Part shown: positions 12,361-22,707 of the stretch, piece after piece
How the letters are laid out: each line of letters opens with the position of its first letter
Position numbering within the stretch: position 1 is the first letter of the stretch
DNA from: Nectonema munidae
Taxonomy: Eukaryota; Nematomorpha; Nectonematoida; Nectonematidae
NCBI GenBank assembly: GCA_030549495.1
Contig: JAUIRK010000278.1
Span: 850,001 to 914,000, forward strand
Length of the DNA: 64,000 nucleotides
Direction of reading: 5' to 3'
Made by a program: the position numbers and the translations under genes
The notes under the pieces: generated by a model
The model's database searches: none
What the model saw: only the letters and a program-made list of their open reading frames with translations
What the model was told of the DNA's origin: nothing

Positions 12361-12826
12361 TTTAATGGGTCATTCGGAGTTGGTGTGTATTTTAAGTAAT
12401 TTGAAAGATTCAATTAACTCATTAAGCAAAAAAAACATTAATGGTAGAATTGATGACATGATGAGCAGTTGTAACAGTACAATTACTTTTAATGTCAAAC
12501 TTGATGAAAAACTGAATAAAATTGAAATATTAATTAAGAAAATAAATGAAAGGAGTTATTGTGAAGCTGTTAAGAGAAATGATGTCTTTAGCAAGTTTTT
12601 TTAAACAACCCTTCTGATGTCAAATTTAAGCAGCTTTCCAACAATACTTTAATAATTGAATTGACTGATAAAGAGACTTATAAGATTTCTAACAAAACTT
12701 TTGATAAGTTTAGTGCACGAAAATCTTAGAGATTCGAAAATTCTAAATAGTAGACTATATAAAGACAAAAATTTCTGATCAATTTCAATTCTTTTCTGGG
12801 TTTTTTTTGGGTTTTTTTGGGAAAAA

Positions 12827-12853
12827 GGGGGGGGGGGGGGGGGGGGGGGGGGG
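12827..12853. repeat. Run of 27 G
   Basis: A homopolymer directly beside the outer terminal repeat of the retroelement at 12862. It may be a real slippage tract or an assembly artefact. Confidence 0.8.
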
Positions 12854-12861
12854 TTTTTTTT

Positions 12862-13061
12862 GGCTCTAGCGAGCTTTTGCTCTTTTGCTAGGCATGATTT
12901 CAAATTTATTAAAACGAAAGAAACACACAATTCAATGGTATGGAAAAAACGTACAGAAAAATGATAAAAAGCAAAAAGGTTTATAGGGTGGGTTCTAGGG
13001 TGGGAAAATCAAAAAGAGACTGGTGCTAAGGGGCGTGCGCCGCCTTATATAGTCCTGTATG
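12862..13061 (+). repeat. Outer copy of the 200-bp terminal repeat
   Basis: It starts GGCTCTAGCGAGC and ends TCCTGTATG, continuing GTATGT as the inverted right copy does. It stands in tandem with 13078-13277, separated by a 12-T run. Confidence 0.9.
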
Positions 13062-13077
13062 TATGTTTTTTTTTTTT

Positions 13078-13277
13078 GGCTCTAGCGAGCTTTTGCTCTT
13101 TTGCTAGGCATGATTTCAAATTTATTAAAACGAAAGAAACACACAATTCAATGGTATGGAAAAAACGTACAGAAAAATGATAAAAAGCAACAAGGTTTAT
13201 AGGGTGGGTTCTAGGGTGGGAAAATCAAAAAGAGACTGGTGCTAAGGGGCGTGCGCCGCCTTATATAGTCCTGTATG
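13078..13277 (+). repeat. Inner left copy of the 200-bp terminal repeat
   Basis: Nearly identical to the outer copy. It is the inverted partner of 15472-15671 around the coding frame. Confidence 0.9.
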
Positions 13278-13327
13278 ATCCCCCGTGCCCCTTAGCCGGA
13301 TCTTGAGGGTTTATCTGCTGGGTTGAT

Positions 13328-15373
13328 TCAGGAAGGAATGTATAGCGTGTTCTGCTGGACTTTCTTTAATAAAATTGGGAAGCTCCGTTCAAATCTTCTG
13401 ATTATGCTTTGCAAGTTCCTTGACTCCGAACCATTGTTGATTGCCACCTGCGCCGCCACTAAGCTGTCCGAGAAAAACGTGCAGTTATCCGGGTACTGAG
13501 TGGCAGCGAGGAGGAGTGCCGTGAGCTCGTTGGAATTGATCGAAGAGGATGAGATTGCAGGAAAGGTTTGGATTCCGTTGGGACCCACTATTGCTATCTT
13601 CTTTAGGGTAGCGTCCATAAAGATTGGCGTTGTATCTTCCCTTTTTGCCATGATTGGGATGGATCTCTTCAGCTCTCTCCATGCTTCCATCCAAATCCTT
13701 CTAGGTAAGGGTTCGCCTTTCAGGACTCTGAATAGCGGAGAGTACTTGCGGAATTTCCTGGGGACACATCCAAGAAAATACTGAATGTACCCCAGGATCT
13801 TCTGGAGAGGCTTTGTTGGAGGGTTTTCTTCGAAAGAGGCTCCTGCTAGGATGGTAAGAGCTGCCTTGAGTTTGGACTTTGTTGAAGTTTTGAGTTTGAG
13901 GCATCTATCCTGGAGATTTACCGTAACTCCAAGAAAGTTGAAAATGCGTTTTGGAGACGTGAAGGACTTCTCCATATTGAGCACCATGCCGTTGTCAGTG
14001 CAAAACTGAACAAAACCAGCGGCAACTTCTTTGAGTGAATCCTTTGATTTCCCCAATATGAGCAGGTCGTCAAGGTAGAGGAGCGTCTTGATGCTGTCTG
14101 CTTTATCTTCCTTGAATGTCGCGACAATCTTTGATAACACCATTTGTAGCACACCGGGGCTAAAGTTCGCCCCCATAGGTAGAACTTTAAACTTGTAGGT
14201 TTTCCCTTTTGCTTTGAAGCAGAAGAGATCCTGATATGATTCATGTAACTTTATACCGTAAAAGGCCGAGGAAAAGTCAAACTTTATAGCATATGTGAAT
14301 TCTTCAGGAATCTGTGCTAACTTGAGTGGAGCTGATAACTTGCACTCCTCCGGTTTGAATAAGGATTTTGTAAAAGCAAAATTTTGAACAAATCTTACTC
14401 CATTCCCGCTCTTTGGGACACAAAACACCGGAGAAATGATCTTTGCTGTGTGCGTTTCGGCAATAACTCCATTTTCTAGTAGCTTCGGGATCACCACATT
14501 TTCAATGCAGTCTTTCTGATGTCTAGGCAGTTTTGTAAATCTTGAAAACGAACCGTATGGTAGTGATGAAATCACAGTAGGTGCATAGCCGTACTTGAGA
14601 ATTTTCTTTACTTTTGCCGATTTAAGGTTAGGAGGAGGTATCCACTTTGCGTGGACGCAGGTAAAAGTGTCTTCATTTGAAAACGTAGGTAGCTTCGGGA
14701 CATTATCCAAAAATTTCTTGGTGACTTCTTTTATAGAAAAGTCCGTTGGTGACTCCATCTCCTCCAAGAATTGGCTGTCGTCACTTTCGGCGTCATCGTC
14801 GTCACTCTCCCCGTTGCCCGAGTCGTCTTCCGCGGATTGCGATTCGTCGACTGGCCCCTGTTCTACCTCTCCAGAGAGCACGGACGAAAAAATTACTCTC
14901 CACGTCGTTGGAGAGAAGAATTTCTTGTTTAGCAGGTACTGTAGCTGGACTTGCATCTTTTCCCCTAGCTCGGGAGTATCTGGATGTGTCTTTATAAATT
15001 CAACAAAATCTTCGGGAGTGAGCCCTGGATCTTCCTCTTCTATCACATCCAATTTAAGCTTGCTTACAATCCTTTGCAAAACGTCGGAATCCTTCTCCTC
15101 CAATTCCGGAATGGCTATTTCAGCTTCATTTTCGATAGCGTCTTTAACCATCTCCATCGTTGGCCAATCTTCTGTGTGAGTAACTCTCTTGAACCGCTCC
15201 TCATGGGTTTCGTCTGATGACAGAGACGAAAGACTTCCCAGCGATAAAGCGGGAGTAGAGCATAGATAGGGATAGGGTTGATCCTCTTGAAGAAAAGAGG
15301 CAATAGGATCCTCGATCAAGGTTGCTTCCAGAGCATCCCTACGAGGGACAGACACATTTGTTATGTCTGTCAA
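13328..15373 (-). CDS. Retroelement polyprotein: acidic N-terminal region, reverse transcriptase, RNase H
   Basis: 681 codons, intact. Residues 1 to about 250 are unrecognised and strongly acidic (a Ser/Asp/Glu tract near residues 180-205). The reverse transcriptase follows, with the palm motif KFDFSSAFYGIKL, the fingers/palm step LPMGANFSPGVLQ and the catalytic YLDDLLILG, then FLGVTVN. RNase H closes the protein, with FMDAT, NELTALLLAA and FFSDS as likely acidic catalytic positions. The order and the YLDD box fit DIRS-like and other RT-RNase H elements. No protease, integrase, capsid-like domain or recombinase is recognised. The start sits about 100 bp inside the right-hand terminal repeat and the stop about 50 bp from the left one, so the frame fills the element. 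Confidence 0.85.
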   Translation of the reverse strand: MTDITNVSVPRRDALEATLIEDPIASFLQEDQPYPYLCSTPALSLGSLSSLSSDETHEERFKRVTHTEDWPTMEMVKDAIENEAEIAIPELEEKDSDVLQRIVSKLKLDVIEEEDPGLTPEDFVEFIKTHPDTPELGEKMQVQLQYLLNKKFFSPTTWRVIFSSVLSGEVEQGPVDESQSAEDDSGNGESDDDDAESDDSQFLEEMESPTDFSIKEVTKKFLDNVPKLPTFSNEDTFTCVHAKWIPPPNLKSAKVKKILKYGYAPTVISSLPYGSFSRFTKLPRHQKDCIENVVIPKLLENGVIAETHTAKIISPVFCVPKSGNGVRFVQNFAFTKSLFKPEECKLSAPLKLAQIPEEFTYAIKFDFSSAFYGIKLHESYQDLFCFKAKGKTYKFKVLPMGANFSPGVLQMVLSKIVATFKEDKADSIKTLLYLDDLLILGKSKDSLKEVAAGFVQFCTDNGMVLNMEKSFTSPKRIFNFLGVTVNLQDRCLKLKTSTKSKLKAALTILAGASFEENPPTKPLQKILGYIQYFLGCVPRKFRKYSPLFRVLKGEPLPRRIWMEAWRELKRSIPIMAKREDTTPIFMDATLKKIAIVGPNGIQTFPAISSSSINSNELTALLLAATQYPDNCTFFSDSLVAAQVAINNGSESRNLQSIIRRFERSFPILLKKVQQNTLYIPS

Positions 15374-15471
15374 CGCCCGAATAAAGGAGTTATTTCTGGC
15401 CTCCTTTGCCTTTGCCCTTCTTTCCTGGCGCTTGGAAAGCGAGCCTTTGCCGAAAGAACAACCCTGACATA

Positions 15472-15671
15472 CATACAGGACTATATAAGGCGCCGCACGC
15501 CCCTTAGCACCAGTCTCTTTTTGATTTTCCCACCCTAGAACCCATCCTATAAACCTTGTTGCTTTTTATCATTTTTCTGTACGTTTTTTCCATACCATTG
15601 AATTGTGTGTTTCTTTCGTTTTAATAAATTTGAAATCATGCCTAGCAAAAGAGCAAAAGCTCGCTAGAGCC
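15472..15671 (-). repeat. Right, inverted copy of the 200-bp terminal repeat
   Basis: Reads CATACAGGAC to CTAGAGCC followed by a 12-base A-rich tail. It holds the TATATA box upstream of the minus-strand frame and probably serves as its promoter (inference). Confidence 0.9.
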
Positions 15672-16507
15672 AAAAAAAAAAAGTTAAACAAAGGGACAAA
15701 GGAATTGGACTCAAAAAAAATTGAAAACAAAATTTATTTTTAAAATAAAACTCAAAGGATAATACTTAGAAATTTACTCCGTTTTTTGATCAATACAATT
15801 TTATTGAAGAAATTTTCCAAAAAAACAACCTTTCTACTGAGGCAATAGACAAGATTGTTAAATTCAATTCCAAACATAATACTTCTTTTAGATTTCATTG
15901 AAGAAGAAATATTTTAAAGAGATTTATGGAAAAAATAGAATTTTATTATACCTCTTTCTTGCGAAATAAGCATAATTTTGATTTTAGACTTAACTAAAGC
16001 ATTTAATAATGTTAATCACGATTTACTTATACATAAACTTTTTAAAATTTGAATTAGAGAGCCTATCTTGAACTGGCTGACCAATTTTTTGCATAGAAGA
16101 ACATTTTATTTTTCGTTCCGCAACAAATTGTCTTACCCATGCTCTATATAAAAGGGTGTGCGCCAAGGTTCAATATTGGGGCCACTTTTTTTTGATTTTC
16201 ATAAATGATTCGTACTCGAGCTTAGACAAATCGGCTTCTCTCATAGCAGATGATGCAGCAGTTTCCCTAAATTTTGATAATTTATCTTCAGCCATGGACT
16301 AATAACTGTTTGAACTCAATTTCTACATGGTGTCAGCTCAACTTACTTTCCTTAAATCATAAAAAAAATGCTGTTATATTAGTAGTAATCTTAACATATC
16401 TTTAAATGGTGTTCCTTTAAGCAGATTCGACTATTCCAACTATTTAGGAATTATTTTCACAAGTAATATATCTTGGTCTAAGCATATATCATATATACTC
16501 ACCAGAG

Positions 16508-16974
16508 CAGTGGTTCCCAACTGGGGGTCCATGGACCCCTAGGGGTCTATGGAAGAATTTCAAGGGGTCCATGGAAATTCTACTTCAAACTACTTATGCT
16601 GAATCTCCTTAATATACTTTTATTTTCCAATTCAATATATATATATATATTCAGAGCTTTTTTAAATAAATATTTTCTTCCCTTTTTTAAAGTTTCATAT
16701 TTTTAATCTTTATGTATGCTTTTTATTAGTTACAATATTTTTGAAAAATTTATATTTCAATTGGAAAAAAATTTTATTCACATTTTATGTCAGGCTTTAC
16801 GATTTCTCTGATTTCATATGAATAAGCATACGATTTAATAAGATGACTACAATCATTTTTTGCATAAAAATCTTTGATTAAATTTGTTGGCTCAAACTAT
16901 CCAGTTGTAGGGGTCCACAGGTAAAAAAGTGACTGAAAAAGGGGGAACGGGATAAAAAAGGTTGGGAACCACTG
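16508..16974. mobile_element. hAT MITE inserted in the LINE
   Basis: The ends are CAGTGGTTCCCAACTGGGGG and, inverted, CAGTGGTTCCCAACCTTTTT. The 467-bp element is non-coding and sits between reverse transcriptase C-terminal codons of the host LINE. The flanking 8 bp do not match, so the target repeat has decayed. Confidence 0.8.
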
Positions 16975-17692
16975 CTGTTTGGAATGTTTAAATAAAAAAT
17001 CTTTTACACATGAGTGTAAAAAGCTTCTTTATTATGGTTTTATTTATCCAAACTTTTTATATTGCAACCTAATTTGAGGTTCTTCATATTTTACTTTCCT
17101 AAATAAACTAAGCCTATTTCAAAATAAATTTTTTAAGTTCATTAATGGTTTCACTTTGCAACTGATTCATTTAATAGCATCACTATTTATAGTATAAACC
17201 TTATATCACACTTCAAATTTTACAATAAATTTTGTTTCAAAAATGGTACCTTTAAATCCAATTTTATTAATAACAACTCTATTTATGATCATTTCACTCA
17301 TTCTTATGATTTATTTCATATTCCCCAAATACCTAATAAATCCTTATTCCGTTCATACCTGATCAGAATTCTTTTCCTGGTTAACTCGTATCATCGCAGA
17401 ATCAATCTCAAAAGCTCTTCAAGTTTCAAAGCCTTAGTTAAAGCCATTTTATCATAATAACTTCTATTTTGCTTTAAATCTAATAAATATATGTGAAGCT
17501 GTTGAAATCTCGATGAAGCATCACACCTTCTTTTTCACATTTCACTGCTGGACCTCGTTACACTTATAGTTTTTTATTGTCTTGTTTTTTTTTATCATTT
17601 TTTTTATAATTGACAAGTATTATTTTTATTTATGGAATTAGAGGAAGTAAAATTGTAATTAGATATGGTTTAATAAAGATTTGATTAAGTGA

Positions 17693-17985
17693 TTTTAACG
17701 TATTACCTTTCTTTTATTACATTTTGAGAGCTCTATTAATGTATGAGTAATGAACCCAAAAATTAATCGCTCAGTATCTTCGATTACTTCACACCCAAAC
17801 CTATAAGAATGGTCCTAGATTTTCCAATTAAATATAGAAATTTTTTGTATAGACAATTAACCAAAATCCATCTTAGATTTTTAGGAGGAATAGTGATTAA
17901 TTTAAACTTATAAAATATTCTTTTCATCGCATCAACACAATTAATTCAAAATTTTTTTGAGTATTTACTTTTTGAGAACAAAACG
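17693..17985. other. No gene seen
   Basis: AT-rich interval between two LINE fragments. Confidence 0.35.
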
Positions 17986-18440
17986 TTATCAATTTCTAAC
18001 GTTTTTCTATCAATGAATATTTTAATTGAAGTTACTGGATTGGAATAGTTTTGTAAGGGAGATTCAATGCAAATTTGGCTTTGGAATCTACATGTTCATT
18101 CCCGAGCATGCCTTCATGCTTTGGGCGTCACACCATGTGGATGTGAAAAGAAAAGTTTAAATTAAGGCATATTATAAGAAGAGCACTCATCAAAGGATAG
18201 TTGTTAGATTTTGATTTTGAGACATTTATCAAAGATAGATAATCAGAAAAAATGAAAATTAATTAATAAGGCAGCATGTATACCTGTCCATTCTGCATGA
18301 CAGGGATATGCTAGTTTACCAATGTTAATTGCGTCAGAAAAGATATGAAGGCTTTGATTTGAAAGATACAAAGCAAAATAAAAAGCTGCAAGTTTGGTAC
18401 TTATATCATAAGATTCATCCGAGAGCACTGAGAGTGTACT
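17986..18440 (-). mobile_element. LINE RNase H-domain fragment
   Basis: The minus-strand frame at 18243-18428 reads LSDESYDISTKLAAFYFALY, then QSLHIFSDA. After a frame change the lower part reads PKHEGMLGNEHVDSKAKFAL. This is the RNase H domain of I/Jockey-group LINEs: AE-like helix, FSDS strand, and the final H-x-G-x-x-GNE-x-x-D box. No reverse transcriptase is attached. Confidence 0.65.
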
Positions 18441-20212
18441 TAAGTTATTAATAACATTATTGCAATAATGAAGATCTCAGACTTTAGATTGGACAATAAT
18501 TTTTAAAAAATTAAATTTTAAATTACAAAATGTTATAGTTTTAATAATGTCTAACTCAAATAATCCTGAATTTTATGACTATATTGATGTATTAAAAAGG
18601 TTCGTTTTTATCTTATTCTCATAGTTTAAATTTTAGTTTGGTTATTAAAACGATAATAAATCTATATTTTACTTATTTTAAAGAAAATAAGGTTTGGCTA
18701 GCTTTAATTCTGTCTCTAATTTTTTTGTCTATTTTTTGTAGACAAATATCGGATGGTATAAATAAAAAATTATGTATTGTTAATAGAAAAGAAATAAAGA
18801 TGAATGGATTAAAAATATCTTAAAATATTTAATAATAGTCCGAGTCAGATTTATTTCCCATTTATATCTTAACTTTTATGAAATTCTGTCTCATTCTCCA
18901 TAAAAATATCTGGCCCTTTTAGTTCGGGTATAAACTCTGCAACTTTGCTTAAAAAAATATTTACTTATGTAAACAAATAAAGATATGAAAATGCAACTAA
19001 TTCATCAACGAGCATTTTTAAGTATCACTACTCCTTAAAATACAGGCTAAATTAATTCGATCTTGAAGTTTTATAAAGCATCGAAATACTTGCCAATATT
19101 TTCTAGTTTTTATGGGGAATTTCCTGCTTTTCTAAGACAAAAACGGATTGATAAGCTTTATTTTTTATATTTAAAAATAATATTTAATTAATAAATAATT
19201 TTTATAAAATTTTTTTTTATTTTCTTTTTATATAAATTTGTTAAATATTATTTTTAAGTTACATACATACATCATAAACATATAAATGCTTATTACCATA
19301 ATGTATTAAAAATAATTATAAGCCTATTTATTAAGTTTTATATAATATTTAAATTAATGGGTTACGTTTTATTCCATCCTTATTAAAATATAAAAATAAG
19401 TAATATTATAAAGAGTTTAAAGTTTATTACTCGTGTATTATCTGGGCCATGAATTCAAAATTTATAATCTAATTTAATGCTATCACATCATACAGGAGGT
19501 ACACATTTTGTTTTTTAAATTTATAAAAGCAAATTTTATATAAATTTATAAATAAAATTTAATATATATTACATATATATATAATTTAACATATATAAAT
19601 TTTAATCTTATTTCACTAAAGTCGCTTTTGTACCCAGTGTCATGGTGAATAATCCATAAAAAATTTTTGGCTTTATCCCAATATAAAATTCGCCATACGA
19701 GATGTATGGTAAAATCGTGCTGACATCGCACAATACTCGCATATATTAGAGTATATTAGCTTTTAGCTCAGTCAACCGTTATAAACTGGAATAGATTTTC
19801 CTATACCATATCTAGCGGGCTTTTGTTACGCATGCAGTTTTTTTAGTACTAAAACATCCAAATCTTAAACTGCATTTGTGATCATCAGTTTCAATAACTG
19901 GTCACAAGGAATAAGGAGGGATAAAAGCTCGATTACATGCGATGATTACACTACCCTTCGCTTAAGATTTTTTTGTTATCATTCTTTTCTATACTTAATT
20001 TTAATAATCTTAAATGCTGAATTCAAAAATCTAAATGATTTTGGCTAATCAGCTCAGATTTTTGAATTACACACACACTTGTAAAAAGAATATTCTTAAA
20101 AATGGTTGTTTTTTGAATAAATCTAACTAATAAACTTTCTTAATAAAAATAACAACGATAAATAAAAGTATAATTTAGTTTTTATTTAGGTTAAAAAGGT
20201 ACCAAAAATCAA
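18441..20212. other. AT-rich interval without recognised features
   Basis: Long A/T-rich stretches (for example 19160-19440). Short open frames at 18638 and 19546 look fortuitous. Confidence 0.4.
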
Positions 20213-20655
20213 TTAGTTTGGGAGAAAAATATTTCAATAATTTTCTTTTATGCTTCTCACTAGGCAGGCATACCACGTTTCAATCATCAATAGTAATCTG
20301 CTAACATGTTAATGTCCCAGCGCCCTTGATACGTTTCTTCCATTATACGAATGTCTTTGTGAAATCGTCCCCCTTGTTCTTCACTGTAATCTCCACAGTT
20401 TTCAGGAAAATAGACCGGAAGCGAATCTAAAGAATGCATTTTAACTGACATACGTGCTCCAAGTGTTTTAAACTTTGCATGAATTTTTTTCGGTTCGAAT
20501 CTAAGGGCCATCAAAAATAAACGCCTTAGTTTTACATCACTGACTTGTGGATAAAAAAAGCGAATACTGTGCTCTCTTTATTGAGAGCCTTCACGAAGTT
20601 CTTAATCAATCCCAGTTTTAAGTGAAGAGTTGGGTAACAAAATTTGATACGGGTT
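20213..20655 (-). pseudogene. Unclassified repetitive protein family 1, copy 2 (fragment)
   Basis: The minus strand reads PYQILLPTLHLKLGLIKNFV KAL near 20560-20650, and then the C-terminal domain in an open frame at 20287-20514: GARMSVKMHSLDSLPVYFPE, YSEEQGGRFHKDIRIMEETY and QGRWDINMLADYY. The middle of the protein is missing. A 4-kb hAT-like element begins 22 bp away at 20678, where the protein frame would continue, so that element interrupted this copy. Confidence 0.7.
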
Positions 20656-20701
20656 AAGAAATGGATTACCAACCACACAGGGGCGCACATCCTCAAAATA
20701 A

Positions 20702-20716
20702 TTGGGGGGGGGGGGG
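20702..20716. repeat. G-rich homopolymer run in copy A terminus
   Basis: A run of G just inside the left terminal repeat of copy A; the corresponding sites in the related elements differ in length. Confidence 0.6.
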
Positions 20717-21929
20717 CGGGCGAAATTTTTTTGTTGCAATTTTCAAAATTAGTGGTCTGGAAATACCACGGGAGACCAAATATCCAAGCAATCCTTTAAC
20801 ATAGAGTGTATTCAGCGCATACCTAAAGTCCTAAATTTATAAGACTACTTTATATTTTTTTTTACAAAATTGTTGAATTTAAAAACTATACTTCCAGCGA
20901 AAATATTTTAATTAAATTTGCATATCGAATATAGTGCGCAGAAAAAATGCCCCAATTAAAAAGTAGGAACCCCCAGTAAAAATGCTCCCGAAAAAAAATG
21001 CCCCAATTTAAAATTAGGAAAAATTGTATACCTGTCCCCCAACACAAAAAATTTCAAAAAATTATTAATTAAAATTTAATAAACTAAAAAACTCAGCATA
21101 GGACAATTTTTTAAATACAAAAAAAATTTTATAAAACCAAATATTTTTGGACTTAGTGTGTATCAGAACACTTTCTAAATTTAATTTGTGTTTTAACTGA
21201 TTTTAAGAACACATTCCCACAAATCTGCACCTTTGCTATTGTTCTCAAGAACTTTATAAAGAAAAAAACCCCTATAGATTAAGAAATTTTAGAAATTTAG
21301 CCTTTCAAAACGGTACCAAATAAAAATAATTATATAATTAAAAAATCCTGAGAATCAAAAATTAGGGGGCATTTTTACCTACAACCATAGAATATACACT
21401 AGTTTAAAAAATCCAAAAATGTTAGGGGGTGGAATAGGCTTTTCATTTGAAAAATGAAGTAGTCTACCAGGCACATTACAGGAATTAATGAAAGGGTATT
21501 TGATACATAGAGAAAACAAATGAACGTTGGATAGTTTTATATGAGTGAATCTAGTCTAAAGGCAAAGAGTCTACTAGACACCCTGCTATGTTTATATGAA
21601 AAAATGTGATTGATTCAGGGGCAAGGGTAGAAAATGAAATTATAATTGTGCAAACAAAAATAAAACAAAAAATTAAGATCGCATTATTTCATTTTACTCA
21701 GCATCATTCAAAAATAGTTTAAAAGCTAAATTGATACAAGCTACAAAAATCTACAAAAAGTTAAATAACTTTTAACATTTTGCAATGATTTGCCTTTTAT
21801 AATTACTTTTAAGGAAAAAAAGTCTATCAGAAAAAGTTATAGAGCTTCAACAAAAACTAAAAAATTTTAGAGCATAACTTAAGTTTTTTGAAAACTAATT
21901 TGATGTATCCCCTACAGCATACTCTATGG

Positions 21930-22085
21930 GTGGCATGGCAGGTTGGTTGAGATGATGGACATAGCACGGAAGCCTCTGGATTCGATTTCTCATCGAAACG
22001 AATTTGTTCATAGTTTGACATAAGCGGTACATCAGTGCCTGGTCAATGAAAATACATCCGCTGCACCTTACCTTTTACTCAAAAT
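21930..22085 (+). mobile_element. tRNA-derived SINE (in copy A)
   Basis: TGGCATGGCAGGTTGGTTGA resembles an A box, and GGATTCGATTTCTC resembles a B box about 40 bp later, as in polymerase III SINE heads. The same unit sits inverted at 40612-40755, and relatives lie at 43960-44070. Confidence 0.55.
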
Positions 22086-22308
22086 TGAAAAATTTGCTAC
22101 ATAATTAACATAAGAGAGAAAGGAAACAAAAGAAACTAATAAAGCAATTTTCACTATTTTAAAATGGAACCTTCTGTTCTCAGAATAATTTCAAAATAAT
22201 AGGAGGCATAAAGAATTAGACTTTATTTGATATTTTCAAGTTTTTATAAGCATCAAAAGCCACGTTTAAGTAGCTAACCCGTTTAATTAAAAATTTTTTA
22301 AATTAACG

Positions 22309-22707
22309 GTCGACAGACATTTCGCCCCATAGACAATTAGCTTCATAGATAATTCGCCCCATAGACAATTAGCTTCATAGATAATTCGCCCCATAGATCT
22401 CATAGGCTATTTGTTTCATCCATCTTTGCTTATTATATGTGTAAAATTATTAAAAAATTTTATATTCTTGTTTATTTTATCTCTATTAAATTATTTCAAT
22501 TTAATCGTTTTATCTCTTAATTTTTTTAAATTGTCCATGAGACAAAAAGTCTTATGAAAATAACGGGGCGAATTGTCCATGAAACAAAATGTCTTATGAA
22601 AATAATGGGGTGAATTGTCCATGGGACGGACTGTCTTATGCAAATAATGGGGCGAATTGTCCATGGGACGAACTGTCTTCGAAAATAATAGGGCGAAATG
22701 TCCGAGG
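22309..22707. repeat. Palindromic array of about 35-bp units (TTCGCCCCATAGACAATT type)
   Basis: The left half repeats CGCCCCATAGACAATTAGC; the right half repeats, in inverse, AATTGTCCATGGGACGAACTG with GGGGCGAA. The two outer ends are GACATTTCGCCCC and GGGGCGAAATGTCC. This has the structure of a foldback or MITE with internally tandem termini. The matching array in copy B is at 40005-40370. Confidence 0.65.

Larger units (their letters stand above)
12862..15671 (-). mobile_element. Compact reverse transcriptase-RNase H retroelement with 200-bp inverted terminal repeats (DIRS-like), looks whole
   Basis: Two 200-bp copies of one repeat lie in tandem at 12862-13061 and 13078-13277, and a third, inverted, lies at 15472-15671. 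The three differ at only a few positions, so the insertion is young. Between them is one uninterrupted 681-codon frame on the minus strand (13328-15373). T runs precede the left copies and an A run follows the right one. The repeat holds a TATATAG box pointing outward to inward. The whole element interrupts a LINE. Inverted ends recall DIRS-type elements, but no tyrosine recombinase frame is visible, so the family placement is tentative. Confidence 0.8.
12361..17692 (+). mobile_element. Jockey/CR1-type LINE, decayed and split by two later insertions
   Basis: The LINE runs in three pieces: 12361-12826, 15684-16507 and 16975-17692. The first piece has a 79-codon frame (12365-12604) rich in Lys/Asn with heptad-like spacing, a plausible ORF1. 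The second piece has reverse transcriptase motifs in broken frames: ILDLTKAFNNVNHDLLIHKL, GVRQGSILGPLF, then ADDAA, then YLGIIFTSNISWSKHI. The third piece carries the C-terminal region and a 3' tail ending in GGTTTAATAAAGATTTG. Several stops and frame changes are seen, so it is dead. That the first piece belongs to the same copy is inferred from order and strand. Confidence 0.7.

Noticed and set aside
12649-12930. 93-codon minus-strand frame with a poly-proline stretch
   Set aside because: The prolines come from the G27 run, and the frame crosses a transposon boundary.
13328-15373. Idea that the RT frame is an integrated hepadna- or nackednavirus-like polymerase
   Set aside because: The YLDD box alone is shared by several RT groups; the frame is bounded by element-type inverted repeats and no surface or core gene is present.
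13485-15538. Several other open frames overlapping the retroelement gene, including a 194-codon plus-strand frame
   Set aside because: They are shadow frames of the 681-codon minus-strand gene, with no domains of their own.
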